From Elusimicrobiaceae bacterium (lineage in GTDB: Bacteria > Elusimicrobiota > Elusimicrobia > Elusimicrobiales > Elusimicrobiaceae): a stretch of DNA of 58,759 bases. The translations under genes and the position numbers were made by a program. Location of the stretch: contig JAQVSV010000005.1 in assembly GCA_028700325.1 (NCBI GenBank), positions 1 through 58,759 of the forward strand. The letters are read 5' to 3'. Below are positions 33,836 through 41,924 of the stretch, in pieces; the first letter of the stretch is position 1, and each line of letters opens with the position of its first letter. The notes under the pieces are model-generated. The model ran no database searches and was not told the origin of the DNA. It worked only from the letters and a program-made list of their open reading frames with translations.

Positions 33836-35263
33836 ATGCCTTTTTTAAAAACAGCACTGTTGGCGGCAGCCGGGCTTCTGCCCGCCGCGCCGCTATACGC
33901 CCAGACCGCCGCGCCGCAACCGCCGATGTATCCGGTGGCCGGGTATACCGCGGCCGTGGTATCCGGCCCGCCGCAGGGGCTAGACAATCTGGTCACATCG
34001 CAAGTCATCGAAAAATTCGATCTGCCGCAAAAACACGTTGTAAAAGACGGCGACGAACTGACTCTCGACCAGTGCCTTTCGATCGCGCTGGACCAGGATC
34101 CCGACTTACTGGCTTCCCGGTTCTCGGCGCAAGCCGCGCAGGCCGCGCTCAAAGGCTCGAAATCCGCCTATTATCCGGCCATAAACGCCCAGGTTTACGC
34201 CCAGAAATACGGTGCGCCCTACACCAACCCGCAAGACCCGTATGTAACCACCCAGCAGCAGAAGTACACGCTGGGCGGTGGTGGCATTTCGCTGAAACAG
34301 CTGCTGCTTGATTTCGGCAGCCGCTCCGGTTCGATAGGCGCGAGTTCGGCGGGCTACAAAGCCTCGCTTTATGATCTGGAAAATCTGGCCACGCAAATCG
34401 CCCGCGACATCAAGCAGTATTACTACGACGTGATCCGGGCCAAACGCGCGCTGGACGTCAATATCGAAACGGTGTCGCAATACGAGCAGCATCTGGCCGT
34501 AGCGCAGGCCCAGTTCGGGCAGGGCAGCAAACCGAAATATGACGTGACCAAAGCCGAAACCGATTTAAGCGGCGCGCAGCTGGGTCTGATTCGCGCGCGC
34601 AACGAATACGAACTCGCCCGCATCCGGCTCAACAGCGCGATGTTCCTCACCAAGCCCGGCAGATACAGCGTCCGGGACACTCTCGATTACACCGATTACA
34701 GCATCGCGCTTGACGATATTCTTAACAAGGCTTATGAGAACCGGCCCGATCTGAAGGCGCTGGCCCAGCAATACGCGGCGGCGGAATTCGAGGTGCGGCA
34801 GGCCAGGTCGGACTATTACCCTTCGTTTTACGCCAGCGGCGCGTACAACGCGGCGGGGAGCGAAACTCCGGCGTCGCAGAACTGGAACGCCGGCCTGTCG
34901 CTCGAACTGAACATTTTTCAGGGCATGAAAACCCGCGCGGCGGTGGAACGCGGCAACGCGCGGCAAAACGCGCTCAAGGCGCAGCTTTACTCGAAAGGCC
35001 GCGATATTTATATGGAAGCGCAGAAATCACTGCTTGCGCTGTCGGAAGCGGAGGAACGGATCTCCAACGCGGCGGCGCAGGTAAAAGAAGCGTCGGAGAA
35101 TCTGGAGATCGCCACGGTGCGGTATCAGACCGGCATCAGCACTCCTATTGAACTGACTGACGCGACGGCCTCCTACAGCGATGCGAAACTACAGTTCATC
35201 ACGGCGCTGTATGATTACAAAATCGCGCAGGCCGACATTGAAAAAACCATGGGGTCAAGATAA
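33836..35263 (+). CDS. TolC-family outer membrane efflux protein
   Basis: 475 residues. Signal peptide (LKTALLAAAGLLPAAPLYAQ) and two homologous halves of the OEP family: LTLDQCLSIALDQDPDLLASRFSAQAAQAALKGSKSAYYPAINA at the first repeat and LDDILNKAYENRPDLKALAQQYAAAEFEVRQARSDYYPSFYASGAYN at the second, with coiled-coil segments between. It forms a trimeric channel through outer membrane and periplasm for the MFP/RND pair directly downstream. Its TAA shares a base with the next ATG (TAATG), so translation is coupled. Confidence 0.93.
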   Translation: MPFLKTALLAAAGLLPAAPLYAQTAAPQPPMYPVAGYTAAVVSGPPQGLDNLVTSQVIEKFDLPQKHVVKDGDELTLDQCLSIALDQDPDLLASRFSAQAAQAALKGSKSAYYPAINAQVYAQKYGAPYTNPQDPYVTTQQQKYTLGGGGISLKQLLLDFGSRSGSIGASSAGYKASLYDLENLATQIARDIKQYYYDVIRAKRALDVNIETVSQYEQHLAVAQAQFGQGSKPKYDVTKAETDLSGAQLGLIRARNEYELARIRLNSAMFLTKPGRYSVRDTLDYTDYSIALDDILNKAYENRPDLKALAQQYAAAEFEVRQARSDYYPSFYASGAYNAAGSETPASQNWNAGLSLELNIFQGMKTRAAVERGNARQNALKAQLYSKGRDIYMEAQKSLLALSEAEERISNAAAQVKEASENLEIATVRYQTGISTPIELTDATASYSDAKLQFITALYDYKIAQADIEKTMGSR

Positions 35264-36366
35264 TGAAAAAAGTCCTTATTCTCGTTCTCGCCGTTCTGCC
35301 GGCGCTGGCCGCCTGCAAAAAAAAAGAGGCGCAGGAAACCATCCCCGTAGTGCCGGTGAAGATGGCGCGGGCGGAAGTGAAAACCATGCCCATCCAGATA
35401 ACCGCCGTGGGCGCGATCGAATCCTATAACCAGGTGGACATCATACCGCGGGTTGACGGCCAGATCCAGGCAATAAACTTCAGGGAAGGCAGCGAAGTGA
35501 AAAAAGGCGATCTGCTGGTCACCATTGACCCGGCGGTATACCAGGAAGCGGTTTCCAAGGCGCAGGCGCAGCTTCAGCAAGACCTTTCCGAACTGGAGTA
35601 CGACCGGGCCGACGCGCAGCGTTACGCGAACCTGCTCAAGGAAGGCGCCGTAGCCACCGCCGACGCGCAGCAGCACCAGACCTCTTTTTTAAAACAGCAG
35701 GAACAGGTCAACGCCGACAAGGCGGCCCTGGCGCAGGCGCAGCTGGATCTGGGCTACTGCAAGCTGACCGCGCCGGTCAGCGGAGTGACGAGCGGGTATC
35801 TGGTCAACATGGGCGCGATAGTGAGCAGGAACCAGACGAAAATCCTGACGCTGAACCAGATCAAGCCTATTTACGTCACCTTCTCCGTGGCGGAGAAATA
35901 CCTTGGCGCCATACGCAAAGCGCACAGCAGAAAACCGCTGGCGGTCACCGCCGTGACATCGGACGGCGAAAGCAAAACCGGCACGCTGAGCTTTATCAAC
36001 AATACCGTAGACCCCAACACCGGCATGATCCAGCTCAAAGCGAGTTTTCCCAATCTGGACAAGGACCTGTGGCCCGGCCAGTTCGCCAACGCCACCATTA
36101 CGCTTGACGAGCAGGCGGACGCGGTGGTTATCGCCGCCAACGCCGTTCAGCCCGATAACGCGGGCAAAAACTTTGTTTATGTAGTCGGAGCGGACAGCGT
36201 GGTGCAGGCCAGGCCGGTAGTAGTGGACCGCACTATCGGCAATCAGGTGGTCATCTCTTCGGGCCTGGCGGGCGGCGAAAACATCGTCACCGACGGGCAG
36301 CTAAAACTGCGCAGCGGCTTCAAAGCCGTGGAAAGCGCCATTGATTTAAACGCGCCGGCAAAATAA
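35263..36366 (+). CDS. RND efflux periplasmic adaptor (membrane fusion) lipoprotein
   Basis: 367 residues. Lipoprotein signal with lipobox LAAC (LILVLAVLPALAAC). The MFP pattern is complete: ITAVGAIESYNQVDIIPRVDGQIQAINFREGSEVKKGDLLVTID (lipoyl half), an alpha-hairpin (about 90-150), LDLGYCKLTAPVSGVTSGYLVNMGAIVS (second lipoyl half), a beta-barrel and a membrane-proximal domain. It joins the RND pump to the TolC-like channel. The Cys-Lys-Lys-Lys after the lipobox suits inner-membrane retention, but sorting rules in this organism are unknown. Confidence 0.95.
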   Translation: MKKVLILVLAVLPALAACKKKEAQETIPVVPVKMARAEVKTMPIQITAVGAIESYNQVDIIPRVDGQIQAINFREGSEVKKGDLLVTIDPAVYQEAVSKAQAQLQQDLSELEYDRADAQRYANLLKEGAVATADAQQHQTSFLKQQEQVNADKAALAQAQLDLGYCKLTAPVSGVTSGYLVNMGAIVSRNQTKILTLNQIKPIYVTFSVAEKYLGAIRKAHSRKPLAVTAVTSDGESKTGTLSFINNTVDPNTGMIQLKASFPNLDKDLWPGQFANATITLDEQADAVVIAANAVQPDNAGKNFVYVVGADSVVQARPVVVDRTIGNQVVISSGLAGGENIVTDGQLKLRSGFKAVESAIDLNAPAK

Positions 36367-36395
36367 ACCGCGCCGCATAGCTAAGGACGACCCAA

Positions 36396-39300
36396 ATGAA
36401 TCTTTCAGAGCTCTGGATAAAACGGCCCGTAATGACCGTGCTGGTGATGGTTTCGATCCTGTTTTTCGGGAGCGTGGCTTACCAGTCACTGCCGATAAAC
36501 AACCTCCCGGAAGTGGAATTCCCCACCATTCAGGTAAGCGCGAGCCTGCCCGGGGCGATACCGGAACAGGCTGCCGCCACGATGGCGACCCCGCTGGAAA
36601 AACAGTTCACGTCAATAGAGGGGCTGTCGTCAATGAGTTCCAAGAGCGTGGCGGGCAACACCACCATCACGCTCCAGTTCGACCTTGACCGCAATATTGA
36701 CGCCGCCGCACAGGACGTCAACACCGCGATCTCGGCGGCGAGCGGCTACCTGCCGTCGGACATGCCGTCCCCCCCGACTTACAAAAAAATCAATCCGGCG
36801 GACACGCCGGTAATATACTTCGCGCTCGCCTCCGACACGCTGCCGATGACCACCGTGGACGATTACGCCGACACTTTCGTATCGCAGTATCTGTCCACCG
36901 TAAAAGGCGTGGCGCAGGTGCAGATTTACGGCGAGCAGAAATTCGCGGTGCGGGTGCAGGCGAACCCGGACCTGCTGTCGGCAAAAAACGTTTCGATAAG
37001 CGAAGTGGCAAACGCGATCGCGCAAAGCAATTCCGACATCCCGACCGGCGTGCTCGACGGCGAGACCAAGGAATACATGATAGACGCCGCCGGCCAGCTC
37101 ACCAAAGCCGAAGACTACAGCGACGTCATCATCAAGTATCTCGGCGGCCAGCCCGTCCGGGTAAAAGACATCGGCTCGGCCCAGAACGGGCTGCAGGACG
37201 ACAAAAGTTTCGCCTGGCACGTCAGCAAGGAAGCGGTAAAGCGCGGCATCGTGGTCGCTATCCGGAAACAGCCCGGCACCAACACCGTGGCGGTGGTCAA
37301 CAACATCAAGCAGATCCTGCCTCACATTCAGGCCCAGCTGCCGCAGGCGATAGAGTTTTACACGATTTTCGACCAGTCGGTATTTATCAGGGAATCCATT
37401 CAGGATGTGCAGTTCACGCTGCTGCTGACCATCGCGCTGGTGATACTGGTCATCTTCCTGTTCATCCGCGCGCTGCGTCCTACCATAATACCCACGGTGG
37501 CGGTGCCGCTGTCGCTGGTGGCGACGTTCATAGTGATGTACGCGCTCGGATTCAGCCTTAACAACCTGTCTTTAATGGCGCTGACGCTCGCGGTGGGCTT
37601 TGTGGTGGACGACGCGATCGTAGTGCTTGAAAACATCATCCGCCATATGGAAATGGGTAAGGATTCCATGACCGCCTCGCTGGACGCGTCCGGCGAGATC
37701 GGTTTCACGGTGCTTTCGATGACGCTGTCGCTGGTGGTGGTGTTTATCCCGATCATCTTTCTGGGCGGGATAGTGGGCCGGCTTTTCCGGGAATTCGCGG
37801 TCAGCATAGGCGCCGCGATTCTGGTGTCGGGCTTCGTGTCGCTCACACTGACGCCGATGATGGCGGCGCGTGTGCTCAAAGGCTGGAAAGAGCCGAAAAA
37901 CGAATCCGGCCTTTACGGAAAAATTGAAAATTTGTTCAACGCCATGCAGGCGTTCTACGCGCGCACGCTCGCCGCGGCGCTTGACAAACGGTGGATTTCC
38001 GTCGTTCTTACCGGCGTGGTGCTGGTTCTGACGGCCTGGCTGTTCGCGGTTATGCCCAAAGGCTTCATTCCCAACCAGGACATGAATTATTTTATGGTCT
38101 ATACCCAGACTGCCGACCAGACCTCGTTCGAGGACATGGTGCGCCACCAGTCGGCTGTAGCGGAAGTCGCACGCACGATCCCGGAGGGAAAGGACATGAT
38201 CTCCGTAGCCGGCATGGACTCCGTCAACGCGGGTTTCATGTTCATCGGGCTGGAGGAGCTGGGCCGCCGCCACCGCAGCGTGGATGAAATCATCAGCGAA
38301 TACCGCAGGAAACTCAACGCGGTGCCGGGCATACTGTGCTATCCTTATAACCCGCCGCCGATCCAGATCGGCGGCAAACAGACCAACGCGCTGTGGCAGT
38401 ATGTGCTGCAAAGCCCTTATCTGCAGGACCTGTACACCTATACTCCGGTAATGATGCAGAAACTGGCCGCCATTGACGGTTTGACTGACCTTAACACCGA
38501 CCTCAACGTCAAGCAGCCGAAGCTGTCGGTTGCCATCAACCGCGACAAGGCGTCTTCCTACGGGCTGACCGTGACCGACATTCTCACGGCGTTTCAGTCG
38601 GCCTACGGCACGCGCAAGGTGTCCACCATATACAGCACCACCAACCAGTACTACGTTATAGTGGAACTGCAGAAAGAATACCAGCGCAACCCCGACCAGC
38701 TGTCGAAACTCTACGTTAAATCGGCCGACGGGAAACTGGTGCCGGTTACCGCGTTCACCCAGATCACGGAAACCAGCTCGCCGATCAGCGTAAACCATTC
38801 TGGCCTGATGCCGGCGGCGACAATCTCGTTCAATCTGAAAAAAGGCATGTCCATCAGCCAGGCGATGCAGAAAATCAAGGCGGCGGAAGGAAACCTCCTG
38901 CCGGTTTCGGTCAACACCCGGTTTGAAGGTTCGGCGCAGGCGTTCAAGGATTCGTTCTCCGATATGGGGTTCCTGCTTTTTGTCACCATCCTGATCATTT
39001 ATGTGGTGCTGGGCATCCTGTACGAGAATTTCATTCACCCGATCACGATCCTCACCGCGCTGCCGCTGGCGGCGTTCGGCGCGCTGATTTCGCTGCTGGC
39101 GTTCGGCAAGGAGCTGGATATCTACGCGTTTGTAGGCATTATCATGCTGGTCGGGCTGGTCAAGAAAAATGGGATCATGATGGTGGATTTCGCGGTGGCG
39201 GCCGAAAAAACCGGAAAAACCGCGCGGGAAGCCATATACGAAGCCTGCGTGGTGCGGTTCCGCCCGATCATGATGACCACGCTGGCGGCTTTGCTGGGCA

Positions 39301-39473
39301 CCCTGCCGATCGCCATGGGCTTCGGCGCCGGCGGCGACGCGCGCCAGCCGATGGGCATCGCGGTGGTGGGCGGGCTGTTCTTTTCGCAGATGCTCACTCT
39401 ATATGTGACCCCGGCGTTTTACATTTACTTCGACGGGCTCAACAGGCGGCTCGGCGGACACGCGAAAAAATAA
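36396..39473 (+). CDS. RND multidrug efflux permease (AcrB/MexB type, HAE1 family)
   Basis: 1025 residues, 12 transmembrane segments in the RND arrangement with two large periplasmic loops. Landmarks: the start LWIKRPVMTVLVMVSILFFG, PVIYFALASD, the TM4 segment with adjacent acidic residues for proton relay (LALTLAVGFVVDDAIVVLENI, which has the DD pair), GIVGRLFREFAVSIG, and the late segment VVRFRPIMMTTLAALLGTLPIAMGFGAGGDARQPMGIAVVGG. It exports hydrophobic drugs, detergents or metabolites using the proton gradient. Substrates cannot be told. AAGGA precedes the ATG. No local regulator gene is seen. Confidence 0.96.
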   Translation: MNLSELWIKRPVMTVLVMVSILFFGSVAYQSLPINNLPEVEFPTIQVSASLPGAIPEQAAATMATPLEKQFTSIEGLSSMSSKSVAGNTTITLQFDLDRNIDAAAQDVNTAISAASGYLPSDMPSPPTYKKINPADTPVIYFALASDTLPMTTVDDYADTFVSQYLSTVKGVAQVQIYGEQKFAVRVQANPDLLSAKNVSISEVANAIAQSNSDIPTGVLDGETKEYMIDAAGQLTKAEDYSDVIIKYLGGQPVRVKDIGSAQNGLQDDKSFAWHVSKEAVKRGIVVAIRKQPGTNTVAVVNNIKQILPHIQAQLPQAIEFYTIFDQSVFIRESIQDVQFTLLLTIALVILVIFLFIRALRPTIIPTVAVPLSLVATFIVMYALGFSLNNLSLMALTLAVGFVVDDAIVVLENIIRHMEMGKDSMTASLDASGEIGFTVLSMTLSLVVVFIPIIFLGGIVGRLFREFAVSIGAAILVSGFVSLTLTPMMAARVLKGWKEPKNESGLYGKIENLFNAMQAFYARTLAAALDKRWISVVLTGVVLVLTAWLFAVMPKGFIPNQDMNYFMVYTQTADQTSFEDMVRHQSAVAEVARTIPEGKDMISVAGMDSVNAGFMFIGLEELGRRHRSVDEIISEYRRKLNAVPGILCYPYNPPPIQIGGKQTNALWQYVLQSPYLQDLYTYTPVMMQKLAAIDGLTDLNTDLNVKQPKLSVAINRDKASSYGLTVTDILTAFQSAYGTRKVSTIYSTTNQYYVIVELQKEYQRNPDQLSKLYVKSADGKLVPVTAFTQITETSSPISVNHSGLMPAATISFNLKKGMSISQAMQKIKAAEGNLLPVSVNTRFEGSAQAFKDSFSDMGFLLFVTILIIYVVLGILYENFIHPITILTALPLAAFGALISLLAFGKELDIYAFVGIIMLVGLVKKNGIMMVDFAVAAEKTGKTAREAIYEACVVRFRPIMMTTLAALLGTLPIAMGFGAGGDARQPMGIAVVGGLFFSQMLTLYVTPAFYIYFDGLNRRLGGHAKK

Positions 39474-39524
39474 AACCCCTTTGCCGCCGCTGTAAAAAAC
39501 GGATGCGCCGCATATCGCCTGCGA

Positions 39525-39556
39525 AAAGCCCCGGCTGATATATCAGCCGGGGCTTT
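39525..39556. terminator. Bidirectional terminator between the RND pump gene and pilC
   Basis: A perfect 14-bp stem (aaagccccggctga at 39525-39538; tcagccggggcttt at 39543-39556) around the loop tata. The A-rich left and T-rich right ends give short U-tracts on both strands. Placed between convergent genes. Confidence 0.8.
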
Positions 39557-39581
39557 CATTAAGAAACAAACAACCCGCGCG

Positions 39582-40811
39582 CTAGCCCATATCGCCGGCC
39601 AGCTGGCCCAGCGACAGCATCGGCAGAAACATGGCTATAACGATCCCGCCGATCACCACGCCCATGACCACAATAATGATAGGCTCGATCATCGAAGTAA
39701 GTCCCTTGACGGCGGTATCCACTTCCTGATCATAGAAATCCGCTATTCTGACAAGCATCGCGTCAAGGCTGCCGGTTTCCTCGCCCACGCCGATCATCTG
39801 CACGACCATCGGCGGAAAAATACTGGATTTTTTCAGCGGCTCCACCAGCCTGCCGCCCTCCTTGACCGATTCGCGGCAATCCATCACCGCCCGCTCGATA
39901 ACCACGTTGCCGGCAGTCGCCGCCACCGTCTCCAGCCCCTGCAGGATCGGCACGCCGGAGCGGATCAGCGTGCCCAGCGTTCTGGTAAACTTCGCGATCG
40001 CCACTTTTTTAAGCAGAATGCCGAACACCGGCATCCTCAGTATGTTAAAATCCACAATCGCCCGGCCCTTTTCGGTGGCGTACAGCTTCTTGAACGCGAA
40101 CCATGCCGCGAACGGAAACAGGATAACCGCCACGATCTGGCTTTTCAGAAAATCCGATATCGCTATTACGACCCGCGTCGGGAACGGCAGAGCCGCGCCA
40201 AAACTTCCGAAAATATTTTTGAAAGTCGGAATGACGAACACCATCAGAAACACCGTTACCACGCCGGCAATCAGGCCGACCACCAGCGGATACATCATCG
40301 CCGATTTGACCTTGCCCTTGAGGTTTTCCGCCTGTTCCAGATAAGCGGACAGCCGCTCCAGAATCGTGTCCAGGATACCGCCCACCTCGCCGGCCCGGAT
40401 CATCGAAACATAAAGCGTGCTGAACACCTTGGGATGCTTCTTCATGGCGTCGGCGATGCCAAGCCCCGCTTCGATATCCGTTTTTATGGACTGCAGCACC
40501 ATGCGGAACACCGCTGTTTCAGCCTGCGCCTCCAGAATGCCCAGGCCCTGCACAATCGGCACGCCCGCGCCGACCAGCGTGGAGAGCTGGCGCGAGAAAA
40601 TGACCAGTTCCTTGGATTTCACCTTCGGTTTGAAAATGTTTATTCTGTCAATAAACCTGTCAAACTGGGACGGCACTTTTTCATGGATTTCAAACACCGA
40701 CAGTTTGGCGATATTGCGCAGCCGTTCCATCGCCAGTTTCTGGTCCGGCGCCTCTATGATGCCGCTGACAATAAGCCCCGCGGCGTCTCTCGCCTGATAT
40801 TCAAACTTCAT
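39582..40811 (-). CDS. pilC: Type IV pilus inner membrane platform protein PilC (GspF family)
   Basis: 409 residues. Two repeated GspF domains (about 70-195 and 270-400): LVIFSRQLSTLVGAGVPIVQGL ... FSTLYVSMIRAGEVGGILDTILERLSAYLEQ, and FTRTLGTLIRSGVPILQGLETVA ... FPPMVVQMIGVGEETGSLDAMLVRIADFYDQEV. Three or four transmembrane segments follow the usual places. It is the platform on which the pilus motors PilB/PilT turn. It lies 13 bases downstream of pilT; pilB, the pilins and the secretin are not in the window. Confidence 0.95.
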   Translation of the reverse strand: MKFEYQARDAAGLIVSGIIEAPDQKLAMERLRNIAKLSVFEIHEKVPSQFDRFIDRINIFKPKVKSKELVIFSRQLSTLVGAGVPIVQGLGILEAQAETAVFRMVLQSIKTDIEAGLGIADAMKKHPKVFSTLYVSMIRAGEVGGILDTILERLSAYLEQAENLKGKVKSAMMYPLVVGLIAGVVTVFLMVFVIPTFKNIFGSFGAALPFPTRVVIAISDFLKSQIVAVILFPFAAWFAFKKLYATEKGRAIVDFNILRMPVFGILLKKVAIAKFTRTLGTLIRSGVPILQGLETVAATAGNVVIERAVMDCRESVKEGGRLVEPLKKSSIFPPMVVQMIGVGEETGSLDAMLVRIADFYDQEVDTAVKGLTSMIEPIIIVVMGVVIGGIVIAMFLPMLSLGQLAGDMG

Positions 40812-40824
40812 AATGCCTCACTCG

Positions 40825-41901
40825 CTAGCCGGCGCTGGACAGCCCGCGTTGCAGATATTTTTTCAGATCTTCCGGATCAGGCGAGCGGGTAACGGCTTCC
40901 TGATAGGTTATCTTCTGCCTGAGATACAGCTCCGACAGGGCCTGGTTCATGGTCACCATGCCGTATTTCCCGCCGGTCTGCATCGTGGAAATCATCTGCT
41001 CGACTTTCTGCTCCCGCACCAGATTGCGGATGGCGGAAGTCACAATAAGCACTTCGCAGGCCAGTTCGCGGCCTTTGCCGTTTGCGGCGGCAACCAGCTG
41101 CTGCGCCAGCACCGCCTGCAGCACGAACGACAGCTGCACCCGGATCTGCTCCTGCTGATGCGGAGGGAACACGTCAATAATACGGTTGACCGTCTGGGCG
41201 GCATCGTTGGTATGCAGTGTGGAAAACACCAGATGGCCCGTTTCCGCTATGTTAAGCGCGGCCTGAATGGTTTCAACATCGCGCAGCTCTCCGACCAGTA
41301 TCACGTCCGGATCCTGCCGCAGGATATGGCGCAAGGCAACGGCGAAATTCTCGGTGTCCGCCCCGACCTCGCGCTGATTGACCATGCTGCGTTTGTGCCC
41401 GTGCACGTATTCGATCGGGTCTTCCACCGTGACGATATGGTATTTATACTGCTCATTGAGATAGTCTATCATGCTGGCCAGCGTGGTGGATTTGCCCGAA
41501 CCGGTGGGCCCGGTGATAAGGATAAGCCCTTTTCTGAGCTTGAGCATATCATACACCACAGGCGGAAGGTTCAGCTCTTCGAAAGTTTTAAACTGCGACG
41601 GAATCGCCCGGATCGCGGCGCCCACCAGTCCCCTCTGCCGGTACACGTTCATTCTCAGCCGGCCCATGCCCTTGATGCCAAACGCGAAATCCAGCTCGTT
41701 TTTCGCTTCAAAACGCTGCCGCTGCACGTCGGTCATAAGCGAAAAAATAAGGTTCTGGCATAAATCGCCGGTCAACCGCTCGAAAGGTGTCGGCAGAAGA
41801 TCGCCGTTAATCCTTAATATCGGCGGAGTGCCGGCCGTGATATGCAGGTCGGACGCGTTTTTATCGTGCATCATTATAAACAGATCGCTCATTGTAACCA
41901 T
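40825..41901 (-). CDS. pilT: Twitching motility retraction ATPase PilT
   Basis: 358 residues from the ATG at 41901, preferred because GGGAG lies 9 bases upstream (an alternative ATG is at 41916). ASDLHITAGTPPILRINGDL is the PilT start. Walker A GPTGSGKS, the Asp box (VTVEDPIEYVH), Walker B LVGELRDVETIQAAL, the His box FSTLHTNDAAQTVNRIID, and the AIRNLVRE segment typical of retraction motors (AIRNLIRE in most PilT) are all present. The hexameric cytoplasmic ATPase pulls pilus subunits back, driving twitching and DNA uptake; comEC at 53-55 kb makes the second role plausible. Confidence 0.96.
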   Translation of the reverse strand: MVTMSDLFIMMHDKNASDLHITAGTPPILRINGDLLPTPFERLTGDLCQNLIFSLMTDVQRQRFEAKNELDFAFGIKGMGRLRMNVYRQRGLVGAAIRAIPSQFKTFEELNLPPVVYDMLKLRKGLILITGPTGSGKSTTLASMIDYLNEQYKYHIVTVEDPIEYVHGHKRSMVNQREVGADTENFAVALRHILRQDPDVILVGELRDVETIQAALNIAETGHLVFSTLHTNDAAQTVNRIIDVFPPHQQEQIRVQLSFVLQAVLAQQLVAAANGKGRELACEVLIVTSAIRNLVREQKVEQMISTMQTGGKYGMVTMNQALSELYLRQKITYQEAVTRSPDPEDLKKYLQRGLSSAG

Positions 41902-41924
41902 ATAATGGTCTCCCATGGAAACTG

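Noticed and set aside
37572-39038. 488-codon open frame antisense to the RND pump gene
   Set aside because: Antisense shadow of a certain gene; no family pattern, no ribosome-binding site.
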